A stretch of DNA of 39,576 bases from Hippea sp964442345. Its GTDB lineage: Bacteria; Campylobacterota_A; Desulfurellia; Desulfurellales; Hippeaceae. The position numbers and the translations under genes were made by a program. Positions 1 through 6,517 of this stretch are shown here, in pieces; within the stretch, counting starts at the first letter, position 1, and each line of letters opens with the position of its first letter. The notes below the pieces were generated by a model. The model saw only the letters and a program-made list of their open reading frames with translations, did no database searches and had not been told where the DNA came from. The stretch lies in assembly GCA_964442345.1 (NCBI GenBank), contig CAYTZD010000004.1:1-39576 (forward strand). The letters run 5' to 3'.

Positions 1-37
1 AAATAAAAGGCAGGAAGCCCCCAAATTAAGGCTTCCT
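1..37 (-). terminator. Rho-independent terminator of the ffh-rplS-yraN operon
   Basis: On the minus strand AGGAAGCC pairs with GGCTTCCT (positions 37-30 and 19-12) around a loop of about 10 nt, and the stem is followed by a T-rich tail ending TTTTATTT. The upstream arm lies inside the last codons of the Sm-like gene (Arg-Lys-Pro-stop), so coding and terminator sequence overlap. It closes the minus-strand operon. Confidence 0.75.
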
Positions 38-382
38 AAACAGACTTTCTATATCCACAACTTTTTCTTCTTTCTTTTGGCCAGCTGCGGATATATCACC
101 CTGTGGCATTGTTGAGCTTATCCTGATATTGCTTTTTGCTTCGTGATATTTATTCTCTAAATCCTGTGGCACATTCTGATACTCATATACAACCTTGTCC
201 ATGCTTATAAATCCACCGATTTTCTCTTCAAATGGAAAACCGTAAGGAACAATAGCTATCTGAATGCCTGCAGAACCCGGTATAACCTGAATTAAGGCAA
301 CATCTTCAAGTCCATTTTTTGCTTCATTGTATGTGCCTATTACCGTTTCTCCTGTAGTTAGTTTTACGAATTTTACTGCCAT
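26..382 (-). CDS. Small Sm/LSm-like hypothetical protein
   Basis: 118 aa with no firmly recognised family. The N-terminal part (about residues 3-75: KLTTGETVIG start, several short beta-like stretches, a VPYGFPFEEK segment, then MDKVVYEYQNVP) resembles the small LSm-like beta-barrel proteins found in some bacteria and phages; I rate that resemblance as tentative. The C-terminal 40 residues are charged and probably disordered. The ATG has a good Shine-Dalgarno (GGAGGGAT) and starts 3 bases after the yraN stop, so it is the last gene of the ribosomal/SRP operon. No signal peptide or membrane segment. If it is Sm-like an RNA-related role would suit the neighbours, but that is inference. Confidence 0.6.
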   Translation of the reverse strand: MAVKFVKLTTGETVIGTYNEAKNGLEDVALIQVIPGSAGIQIAIVPYGFPFEEKIGGFISMDKVVYEYQNVPQDLENKYHEAKSNIRISSTMPQGDISAAGQKKEEKVVDIESLFRKP

Positions 383-385
383 CTT

Positions 386-754
386 TTATCCCTCCAGAAA
401 TACATTTTTTATCCAGTTTACTTTATTGCCATCAAAACCGATTATATCAAACCTAAAATCACAATCTTTGACTTTGAACTTTTGAATAAAGAAGTTTATA
501 CAGTTTTTTAACCTTTTTCTTTTGTTTTTATCGACGAATTCAACAGAGAACCCAAAATCGGAAGTTGAACGCGCCTTTACTTCAACAAAAACAATCAAAT
601 CACCTTTTCTTGCAATTATATCTATCTCACCATATCTGCATCTGAAATTTCTCTGTATGATGGAATATCCTTTCTCTTCTAAAAGGCAGGCAGCCTTATC
701 TTCGAACTGCCTGCCAATAGCTGTTTTAGTAGCCTTTCTTTCTGATTTTTGCAG
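386..754 (-). CDS. yraN: YraN/UPF0102 family endonuclease-like protein, apparent CTG start
   Basis: 122 aa if begun at CTG 754. Conserved UPF0102 features are all present: IGRQFEDKAACLLEEKGY, the QRNFRCRYGEIDIIAR block and VFVEVKAR, which together form a PD-(D/E)XK nuclease-like core (GEID ... EVK). The family is thought to act on nucleic acids, possibly at branched DNA; its role is unsettled. The first in-frame ATG/GTG/TTG is TTG 598, which would delete the entire conserved N-terminus, so the real start must lie upstream. CTG 754 has AGAGG at 764-760 with 5 nt spacing; ATT 718 is the alternative (110 aa). The CTG start overlaps the end of rplS by 29 nt, which suggests translational coupling. 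No stop codon or frameshift interrupts the reading frame. Confidence 0.8.
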   Translation of the reverse strand: MQKSERKATKTAIGRQFEDKAACLLEEKGYSIIQRNFRCRYGEIDIIARKGDLIVFVEVKARSTSDFGFSVEFVDKNKRKRLKNCINFFIQKFKVKDCDFRFDIIGFDGNKVNWIKNVFLEG

Positions 755-1082
755 CTTTTCCTCTTCTCTCTCTTAGATAGTAGAGTCTTGCCCTTCTTAC
801 CCTACCGCGCTGTAGAACTTCGATCTTCTCAATTGTCGGGCTGAAATATGGGAAGATCTTTTCAACGCCAACGCCGTTTGACTCTTTTCTGACTGTGAAT
901 GTGCCGTTTAGGCCTCTGCCGCCCCTTCTTCTTATTACTACACCGGCAAATACCTGAATTCTCTCTTTGTTTCCTTCTTTAACCTTTGTATAGACCTTTA
1001 CCGTATCTCCAGGCCATATCTCTGGAATCTCTCTTTCTAAGGACTTTACAATCTCATCTTCGAACGCCTTAAGCTTATCCAT
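726..1082 (-). CDS. rplS: 50S ribosomal protein L19
   Basis: 118 aa, usual length for L19, a protein at the 30S-50S interface. Diagnostic segments are PGDTVKV near residue 23, VFAGVVIRRRGGRGLNGTFTVRK, the VGVEKIFPYFSPTIEKIEVLQRGRVRRARLYYLR stretch (only partly quoted here) and a basic C-terminus. ATG 1082 is preferred over TTG 1088 because GGAG sits six bases upstream. The start overlaps the trmD stop by 8 bp and the end overlaps the extended yraN, so this belongs to a coupled cassette transcribed from the ffh side. Confidence 0.97.
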   Translation of the reverse strand: MDKLKAFEDEIVKSLEREIPEIWPGDTVKVYTKVKEGNKERIQVFAGVVIRRRGGRGLNGTFTVRKESNGVGVEKIFPYFSPTIEKIEVLQRGRVRRARLYYLRERRGKAAKIRKKGY

Positions 1083-1746
1083 CTTCAACTCCTATCCATT
1101 TTAATGTTCTCTCTTTTGCTTTCTGCATACGCCACTCTTTAATCTTTTTGTGATTTCCCGAAAGCAGAATATCGGGCACTGCCATTCCACGATACACCCG
1201 TGGCCTTGTGTATTGTGGATATTCTATCAAACCATCTTCAAAGCTTTCTTCTTTTAACGATTCTTCGTTTCCTAAAACGCCCGGTATTAATCTTACTGTT
1301 GCATCAACAATCGCCATTGCAGCTATCTCACCACCGCTTAGAACAAACCTGCCAAGCGATATCTCTTCGTCGGCTAAGTATCTCACCCTTTCGTCAAAAC
1401 CTTCATACCTGCCGCAGATAATAGCAATTGAGTCTTTTTTTGACAACTCCTTTGCTTTGTTTTGATTGAATATTTTACCGGCAGGTGTCAAAAGTATGGT
1501 GTGAATGTTTGGACTTTTCTCTTTTACATAATCCATTGCTTCATAAATCGGTTCTGGTTTCATCACCATTCCTGCGCCGCCGCCGTAAGGGTAATCGTCT
1601 GTTGTTCTGTGCTTGTCGTGTGTAAAATCTCGTATGTTTACCATCTCAATCTTTACAAGTTTTTTCTCTTGAGCCCTTTTTATGATTGTCTCGTTAAATA
1701 CACTCTCAAACATATTTGGAAAAATACTTAAGATGTAAATCTCCAT
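1075..1746 (-). CDS. trmD: tRNA (guanine-N1-)-methyltransferase TrmD
   Basis: 223 aa. It methylates G37 of tRNAs with a G at position 36, using S-adenosylmethionine, which prevents +1 frameshifting. Family signatures: the N-terminal IYILSIFPNMFE, DYPYGGGAGMVMKPEP, the trefoil-knot SAM site CGRYEGFDERV and SLGRFVLSGGE, and YTRPRVYRGM VPDILLSGNH in the C-terminal half. It is slightly shorter than the E. coli enzyme at the C-terminus. The ATG directly abuts the stop of the KH-domain gene (TAA then ATG, no spacer) and its own end overlaps rplS by 8 bp. The usual intervening rimM gene is absent. Confidence 0.97.
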   Translation of the reverse strand: MEIYILSIFPNMFESVFNETIIKRAQEKKLVKIEMVNIRDFTHDKHRTTDDYPYGGGAGMVMKPEPIYEAMDYVKEKSPNIHTILLTPAGKIFNQNKAKELSKKDSIAIICGRYEGFDERVRYLADEEISLGRFVLSGGEIAAMAIVDATVRLIPGVLGNEESLKEESFEDGLIEYPQYTRPRVYRGMAVPDILLSGNHKKIKEWRMQKAKERTLKWIGVEDG

Positions 1747-1977
1747 TTACTCGATAATCTCAAGTACGGCCTTTTTGCCAGCTTTTTTACTTGCTGCATT
1801 GAGAATTGTTCTTATGGCTTTAATTGTTTTGCCTTCTTTACCTATAATCTTGCCCAGATCGTTTTTATCGACGCTCAATTCAACGACGGTAGTCTTCTCA
1901 CCAGCAATCTCTTTAATGCTTACTGCATCCTGATTGTCAACCAAACTCTTCACAATGCAGCTTATCAATTCCTTCAT
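1747..1977 (-). CDS. khpA: KH-domain RNA-binding protein KhpA
   Basis: 76 aa, the full length of this single-KH family (formerly YlqC). The GxxG loop needed for RNA binding is visible in DLGKIIGKEGKTIKAIR (about residues 41-57), flanked by the expected helices and strand. KhpA-type proteins bind RNA broadly, often with KhpB. It lies between rpsP and trmD as in many bacteria, 6 bases after rpsP and with its stop codon touching the trmD start. Confidence 0.92.
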   Translation of the reverse strand: MKELISCIVKSLVDNQDAVSIKEIAGEKTTVVELSVDKNDLGKIIGKEGKTIKAIRTILNAASKKAGKKAVLEIIE

Positions 1978-1983
1978 CGTCTT

Positions 1984-2217
1984 TTACCCCGCCTTTTTTA
2001 CAAGGTTTTTTACGGTTTCGGATACTTTAGCACCCTTCTCTATCCAGTAATTGTATTTTTCCATCTCAACTTTGATTGTTGGTGGCTCAGTCTTTGGATC
2101 GTAATAGCCAATAACTTCCAAGACAGCACCATCTCTCTTTCTTCTTGAGTCAACAGCAACAATCCTGTAAAAGGGTTTCTTCTTTGTTCCGCCTCTTCTT
2201 AGCCTTATAGCTACCAC
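1984..2217 (-). CDS. rpsP: 30S ribosomal protein S16
   Basis: 77 aa, normal for S16, a small-subunit assembly protein. The N-terminal AIRLRRGGTKKKPFYRIVAVDSRRKRDG and following GYYDPKTEPPTIKV segments are typical. It starts with GTG at 2217; an AAGGAGG Shine-Dalgarno lies just upstream. It follows ffh by 12 bases in the same operon. Confidence 0.96.
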   Translation of the reverse strand: MVAIRLRRGGTKKKPFYRIVAVDSRRKRDGAVLEVIGYYDPKTEPPTIKVEMEKYNYWIEKGAKVSETVKNLVKKAG

Positions 2218-2229
2218 TTCTTCCTCCTT

Positions 2230-3561
2230 TTATCCGTTTATTCCTAATCTCTTCATAAGCGTTAGAGCCTTTGATTTATTCATACCCTTCATCAGCTTAT
2301 TCATCTCTATAAACTGTTTTATAAGCCTATTCACATCGCTTACTTTTGTGCCACTGCCCTTTGCAATACGCCTTTTTCTGCTTGCGTTGATTATTTTGTA
2401 ATTTTGCCTTTCTTCCTTTGTCATAGAAAGAATTATTGCTTCTATATGTTTAATCTCTTTATTAAACGCTTCTTCATCATCTATCTTTATTTTATTCAAT
2501 CCGGGTATCATCTTCAAAATTTTTGTCAGCGAACCCATTTTTTGAATTTTTCTTAACTGATCCAAGAAATCGTCAAAGGTAAACTTCTGTTTCTTTAGTT
2601 TCTTTGCAATCTCTTTTGCTTCTTTTTCACTTGCCGTTTCCCTGACTTTTTCTATAAGCGTTAGGACATCACCCATGCCGAGTATTCGTGATGCTATTCT
2701 ATCAGGATAGAACGGCTCAAAATCGCTAATCTTCTCACCAACGCCGGCAAACTTTATCGGTTTGCCAACGACTTTCATTATTGAGAGTGCTGCACCGCCT
2801 CTTGCATCACCATCGAGTTTTGTGAATATAGATCCTGTTATGCCAACGCGCTCGTCGAAGACTTTGGCAACATTTACCGCTTCTTGACCTATCATTGCAT
2901 CGGCAACAAAGAGTATCTCATGCGGTGATACCCTTTCTTTAATGCGTTCAAGTTCGCTCATCAGTTCATCGTCAATATGTAATCTTCCTGCAGTATCGAT
3001 TATAACTATGTCTTTTCCGTTTTCTTTTGCAAATCGGATGGACTCTTCTGCTATATCTTCAGGCTTTGCGTTATCTTTTTTAAATACCGGAATGTTTATC
3101 TGTTTTCCCAATACTTCAAGCTGTTTTATAGCTGCAGGTCTGTATATGTCGCATGCAACAAGTAAAGGCTGTCTGCCTTTTGACCTTAGATATTTTGCAA
3201 GTTTTGCAGCTGTTGTTGTTTTACCGCTTCCCTGAAGTCCAACAAGCATTATGATAAACGGTTTCTGGGTTATGTTTAATGTTGTTGATGCTTCTCCACC
3301 GAGAATCTCTGTTAGCTTTTTATGTGTTTGCTCAACGATTATCTGACCTGGTGTTAGGCTTTTTTCTAACTCTTTGCCTTTGAGCTCTTCTTTGAGTTCG
3401 TTTATGAACTCTTTGACGACCTTGTAGTTTACATCGGCTTCTAAAAGGGCAAATTTTATCTCTTTAAGTGCCTTATTTAGGTCTTCTTCTGTTATGACAC
3501 CTTTTGACTTTAGCTTTTTAAAGATATCGTTGAGCTTCTCAGACAAATCTGTAAACATCAT
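2230..3561 (-). CDS. ffh: Signal recognition particle GTPase Ffh
   Basis: 443 aa. It is the protein part of the signal recognition particle, which binds 4.5S RNA and hands signal-sequence nascent chains to FtsY at the membrane. Order: N domain (1-95), G domain with GLQGSGKTT (108-116), DTAGR (near 190) and TKLDGDARGG (near 250), then a methionine-rich M domain with a GSGTKVSDVNRLIKQF RNA-binding segment. The M domain is short, ending KALTLMKRLGING, without a long methionine-rich tail. Two tandem ATGs occur; ATG 3558 (MFTDLSEKL) is equally possible and better spaced from the GGGGG motif. First gene of the operon. Confidence 0.97.
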   Translation of the reverse strand: MMFTDLSEKLNDIFKKLKSKGVITEEDLNKALKEIKFALLEADVNYKVVKEFINELKEELKGKELEKSLTPGQIIVEQTHKKLTEILGGEASTTLNITQKPFIIMLVGLQGSGKTTTAAKLAKYLRSKGRQPLLVACDIYRPAAIKQLEVLGKQINIPVFKKDNAKPEDIAEESIRFAKENGKDIVIIDTAGRLHIDDELMSELERIKERVSPHEILFVADAMIGQEAVNVAKVFDERVGITGSIFTKLDGDARGGAALSIMKVVGKPIKFAGVGEKISDFEPFYPDRIASRILGMGDVLTLIEKVRETASEKEAKEIAKKLKKQKFTFDDFLDQLRKIQKMGSLTKILKMIPGLNKIKIDDEEAFNKEIKHIEAIILSMTKEERQNYKIINASRKRRIAKGSGTKVSDVNRLIKQFIEMNKLMKGMNKSKALTLMKRLGING

Positions 3562-3582
3562 TCAACCCCCAAGTAGCGCACA

Positions 3583-3611
3583 ATCCTATTATAAATAAAC
3601 ATACTTGTCAA
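3583..3611 (-). promoter_or_regulatory. Sigma-70-type promoter for the ffh operon
   Basis: Minus strand: TTGACA (3611-3606), a 17-nt spacer, then TAGGAT (3588-3583), about 20 bases before the ffh start. A TATAAT also occurs here but only 12 nt after the -35, so TAGGAT fits better. Confidence 0.6.
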
Positions 3612-3701
3612 TATCCTTTGCCAAGAGACATTTGTAGTTTACCGATTTTTTAACTAAAAGTCCAGTATATCCTGTTTAGTAGGCACCTGATGGATTTTAT
3701 T

Positions 3702-3730
3702 TTGAACATAAGTTCAATAAGTAATAAAAT
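3702..3730 (+). promoter_or_regulatory. Promoter with palindromic operator for the cofactor operon
   Basis: TTGAAC (3702-3707) and TAAAAT (3725-3730) are separated by exactly 17 nt. The -35 hexamer is the left arm of a perfect inverted repeat, TTGAAC-ATAA-GTTCAA (3702-3717). A dimeric regulator bound there would cover the -35 region. A leader of about 70 nt follows before the first gene; it contains AT-rich sequence and the AGGAGGTGA ribosome site at 3794-3802. Confidence 0.55.
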
Positions 3731-3807
3731 AACATCTTGAATCTTTTAAAAAAAGGAGTATTAGTTGAATTGAAAATATGAAAAAAATGTTTTAGGAGGT
3801 GATAAAG

Positions 3808-4134
3808 ATGCCTTGGGGTGATAGAACAGGTCCATTAGGATACGGACCAAGAACAGGTAGAGCTTTGGGCTATTGCTCTGGTAATTCTGTGCCTGGTTAT
3901 ATGGTAGGTGGCCCTGGTTTCGGAAGGGGCTTTGGCAGAGGCAGAGGCTTCGGTAGAGGTTTCGGCTGGCATCGTGGCTGGGGTTTTGGCTGGTATAATT
4001 ATGCACCTGCACCTGCTTATGGCTATCCTGACAAAGAGACAGAGAAAAAGGCTTTAGAGGCTCAGATTGAGAATTTGACGCGTTCTATCGATGCTTTGAA
4101 GAGTAGGCTTAGCGAATTGGATAAAGAAGAATAA
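3808..4134 (+). CDS. DUF5320-type Gly/Arg/Phe-rich protein
   Basis: 108 aa, begun at ATG 3808 behind a perfect AGGAGGTGA; the in-frame GTG 3799 is part of that ribosome site. The N-terminus MPWGDRTGPLGYGPRTGRALGYC matches the DUF5320 pattern (quoted here only to show the GTGP-like and GRxxGYC motifs). Residues about 31-57 repeat GFGRGFGRGRGFGRG and Trp-rich variants, followed by a YAPAPAYGYP stretch and a C-terminal coiled coil (EKKALEAQIENLTRSIDALKSRL). Such proteins recur beside NifX/NifB-like and Mrp/MinD-type genes in anaerobes; the function is unknown. It may be a scaffold or metal-binding partner of the downstream ATPases, which is inference. Confidence 0.85.
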   Translation: MPWGDRTGPLGYGPRTGRALGYCSGNSVPGYMVGGPGFGRGFGRGRGFGRGFGWHRGWGFGWYNYAPAPAYGYPDKETEKKALEAQIENLTRSIDALKSRLSELDKEE

Positions 4135-4166
4135 AACCCGCCTTTGTGCGGGTTATTTTTATTTTA
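4135..4166 (+). terminator. Terminator or attenuator after the DUF5320 gene
   Basis: AACCCGC (4135-4141) and GCGGGTT (4148-4154) form a 7-bp stem with a 6-nt loop, followed by ATTTTTATTTT. The next gene of the apparent operon starts only 17 bases later with no obvious promoter between, so this probably reduces rather than abolishes read-through. Confidence 0.75.
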
Positions 4167-4182
4167 AGGAGGGATTAAACAG

Positions 4183-4512
4183 ATGAAGCTTATGATAACG
4201 GCAAAAGGCGATAATCTGAACTCAACGATAGATGAGCGATACGGAAGGGCTGAATATTTTATCATTTACGATACGGATAGTGATGATTTTGAAGCTATAA
4301 GGAATCCGTTTTTGAACGATCAGGGTGGTGTTGGCGTATCGACGGCTAAATTTACTATAGAAAAGGGCGTTAATGCCATTATATCAGGCAGTTATGGGCC
4401 AAATGCGATGGATGTTCTTAAGGTTTCGAATATAGAACTTTACAAAGCTGTCCCTGGCACAGTTAAAGAGAATATTGAACTGTTCAAAGAAGGAAAATTA
4501 CAGAAGTTTTAG
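4183..4512 (+). CDS. NifX/NifB-like dinitrogenase iron-molybdenum cofactor domain protein
   Basis: 109 aa, a stand-alone Nitro_FeMo-Co domain (RNase H-like fold). Visible features: MKLMITAKGDNLNSTIDERYGRAEYF at the N-terminus, the GGVGVSTAKFTIEKGVNAIISGSYGPNA core and a short tail. Family members bind or carry iron-sulfur or FeMo-cofactor-like clusters; many, as here, occur in organisms and loci with no nitrogenase genes nearby. No conserved His/Cys cluster ligand is obvious. It has a strong AAGGAGGG ribosome site and precedes the twin ferredoxin-ATPases, so a role as a cluster carrier or accessory in the same assembly pathway is likely but inferred. Confidence 0.85.
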   Translation: MKLMITAKGDNLNSTIDERYGRAEYFIIYDTDSDDFEAIRNPFLNDQGGVGVSTAKFTIEKGVNAIISGSYGPNAMDVLKVSNIELYKAVPGTVKENIELFKEGKLQKF

Positions 4513-4521
4513 GAGAATGTT

Positions 4522-5358
4522 ATGAAAATAGCCGTAACAAGCGGTAAGGGTGGAACGGGAAAGACGACCATTTCTCTTCTTTTGGCTTATGCTGCCGATA
4601 ATCCGCAGTATATAGATTGCGATGCTGAAGAACCCAATGGACATCTGTTTTTAAAGCCAAAGATAGAAAAAAGGATTCCATATACAGAACTTGTGCCAAA
4701 GATTAATGAAGATATCTGCACATTTTGTGGTAAATGCGCTGATGCGTGTGCCTATAAGGCACTTGTTGTTATGGGAGAGCCATTAAAAAAGGTGATGTTT
4801 TTTGATGAGTTATGCCACTCCTGTGGCGCTTGTGCCTATGTCTGTCCAGTTGAAAATGCTTTGGTTGAAGTCAAAAAGCAGGTGGGTGAGATAGCCATAG
4901 GAAAAGCAGGTCATATAGATTTTGTGATGGGTCAGTTAAACATAGGTGAAGCAAGCGCTACACAGCTTATAGCATCTCTAAAAAGAGACTATATGGACAA
5001 ATCAAAAACAGTGATATTGGATTCACCGCCGGGCACAAGCTGCACGGTTGTTGAAACGATTGATGGCGTTGATTTTGTCGTTTTGGTTACAGAACCGACG
5101 CCATTTGGGTTAAGCGATTTAAAACTTTCTGTTGAACTTGTGCGTGATATGGGTTTGCCGTTTGGAATTATTGTAAATAAACATGAAGATGAGAAGCATC
5201 TAATAGAAGATTACGCAGAAGAAGAGAATATAGAGATTCTTTACAGATTGCCGTTTTCAAAAGAGTTTGCCGAAATGTATTCAAAAGGGAACTTGCCGTT
5301 TGAGAAGTATAAGAACGATTTTGCTTTAGTATTAAAAAAGATAAGGGAAAGGCTATGA
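4522..5358 (+). CDS. MinD/Mrp-type P-loop ATPase with inserted ferredoxin domain (copy A)
   Basis: 278 aa. It has a deviant Walker A (SGKGGTGKTT, residues 7-16), and the switch-type segment DSPPGTSC. An inserted two-cluster ferredoxin domain carries Cys 66/69/72/76 and 98/101/104/108, each spaced CxxCxxCxxxC. The fold is the soluble Mrp/NUBP/MinD ATPase superfamily; those with ferredoxin inserts are thought to handle Fe-S or other metal cofactors. It is a diverged paralogue of the next gene and overlaps its start by 4 bp (ATGA), which suggests equimolar synthesis and perhaps a heterodimer. No transmembrane or membrane-targeting helix is visible. Confidence 0.9.
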   Translation: MKIAVTSGKGGTGKTTISLLLAYAADNPQYIDCDAEEPNGHLFLKPKIEKRIPYTELVPKINEDICTFCGKCADACAYKALVVMGEPLKKVMFFDELCHSCGACAYVCPVENALVEVKKQVGEIAIGKAGHIDFVMGQLNIGEASATQLIASLKRDYMDKSKTVILDSPPGTSCTVVETIDGVDFVVLVTEPTPFGLSDLKLSVELVRDMGLPFGIIVNKHEDEKHLIEDYAEEENIEILYRLPFSKEFAEMYSKGNLPFEKYKNDFALVLKKIRERL

Positions 5359-6224
5359 GTAAAGAACTTGTAATTATAAGCGGTAAAGGTGGCACGGGAA
5401 AGACCACATTAACCAGCAGTCTTGCATATTTGATGAAGGATAAGATTATCGTTGATGCAGACGCCGATGCTGCAAATATGTACATCCTTATGAAACCAAA
5501 GGTTAAGTATTCAGAGAAGTTTAAAGGCAATCCAAAGGCTTATATCGACCCTGACAAGTGTAATGGTTGTGATATTTGTAGGAAACTATGTAGATTTGAT
5601 GCGATTGATATTACAGATGATGGTGTTTATGTCGTTGATGAGATTAAGTGTGATTCGTGTCGTCTGTGTGAGATAGCATGTCCTAAAAAAGCTATTACAA
5701 TGAAGGATGTGTTTAGTGGTGAATGGTATGAATCAGAGACCGAATACGGCCTGTTTGTCCATGCAAAGCTGTATCCGGGTGCTGAAAATTCTGGCAATCT
5801 TGTTACGATGGTTAAACATAGAGCGCACATCTTAAGTGAAGAAAAAGGGATTGAGTATATCTTGGTTGATGGTTCGCCAGGTATTGGATGTCCAGTGATT
5901 TCAACCATCTCTGGTGCGAATTTTGTGATTGTCGTTGCAGAACCAACACCTGCTGGTCTTCATGATTTGGAAAGGGTCAAAAAGCTGTGCGATTCGTTTA
6001 AGGTTAGAAGTGGCGTTGTCGTCAATAAATACGACTTAAACGAAGAGAAAACAAGACAGATAGAAGAGTTTGCTAAAAAAGAAGGTATGGAATTGCTTGG
6101 AAGGATACCGTTTGATAAGTGCGTGCCTGATGCCATTGTTAATCTTGAGATACCTTATGTGGCATGTGATAGAATAAAGGGCGCAATAGAGCAAATTTAT
6201 AAAAGGGCTATGGAGTTGCTATGA
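5355..6224 (+). CDS. MinD/Mrp-type P-loop ATPase with inserted ferredoxin domain (copy B)
   Basis: 289 aa with the same architecture as copy A: Walker A SGKGGTGKTT (residues 9-18), ferredoxin insert with Cys 69/72/75/79 and 99/102/105/109, then DGSPGIGCPVIS and AEPTPAGLHDLERV. The last of these aligns with TEPTPFGLSDLKLS in copy A, so the two genes arose by duplication. The start overlaps copy A and the end overlaps the MIP18 gene, both by ATGA. Likely acts with copy A in ATP-driven cluster or metal transfer; the client protein is unknown. Confidence 0.9.
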   Translation: MSKELVIISGKGGTGKTTLTSSLAYLMKDKIIVDADADAANMYILMKPKVKYSEKFKGNPKAYIDPDKCNGCDICRKLCRFDAIDITDDGVYVVDEIKCDSCRLCEIACPKKAITMKDVFSGEWYESETEYGLFVHAKLYPGAENSGNLVTMVKHRAHILSEEKGIEYILVDGSPGIGCPVISTISGANFVIVVAEPTPAGLHDLERVKKLCDSFKVRSGVVVNKYDLNEEKTRQIEEFAKKEGMELLGRIPFDKCVPDAIVNLEIPYVACDRIKGAIEQIYKRAMELL

Positions 6225-6514
6225 GTCTGGAAGATAAAATTATAGAGAAGCTAAAGACAGTCTATGACCCTGAATTGAGAGAAGATGTTGTAAAGCTTAA
6301 ACTTGTTTATGATTTGAAGGTTGATGAAGAAAACGGCATTGTTGATATAAAATTTAGGCCAACGGTGGAGAACTGTCCTGTTGGTTTGCAGCTTGCTATT
6401 GCCATAAAGAAGGCGATTCTTTCCGTTGATGGTGTTAAAAAAGCCAATGTGAAGGTTGAGAATTTTATCTGGGCAAAGGAAGCAGAAGAATTCCTAAAGG
6501 CTTTAGATAAGTAG
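6221..6514 (+). CDS. MIP18/DUF59 family iron-sulfur assembly protein
   Basis: 97 aa, one DUF59 domain. The DPEL motif (about residues 16-19), LVYDLKVD, and the conserved Cys in VENCPVGLQL (Cys 53) followed by VDGVKKANVKV are all present. DUF59 proteins (SufT, MIP18, the N-terminal domain of some Mrp proteins) deliver or mature Fe-S clusters, using that cysteine. Placed directly after two Mrp-like ATPases, it recreates as separate genes the DUF59-Mrp pairing often seen fused. The ATGA overlap indicates coupling. It is the last gene of the operon and lies convergent to the HD-GYP gene with only 3 bases between. Confidence 0.88.
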   Translation: MSLEDKIIEKLKTVYDPELREDVVKLKLVYDLKVDEENGIVDIKFRPTVENCPVGLQLAIAIKKAILSVDGVKKANVKVENFIWAKEAEEFLKALDK

Positions 6515-6517
6515 CCT

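Noticed and set aside
3589..3594. TATAAT as the ffh -10 box
   Set aside because: It is only 12 nt after TTGACA, too short; TAGGAT at 17 nt fits.
3778..3795. Mini-ORF MKKMF before the DUF5320 gene
   Set aside because: No ribosome site at proper distance and no attenuation features; probably chance in AT-rich sequence.
4522..6224. Identification of the twin ATPases as nitrogenase NifH or CooC
   Set aside because: Ferredoxin inserts and sequence motifs fit the MinD/Mrp group; no nitrogenase or CO dehydrogenase genes are present.
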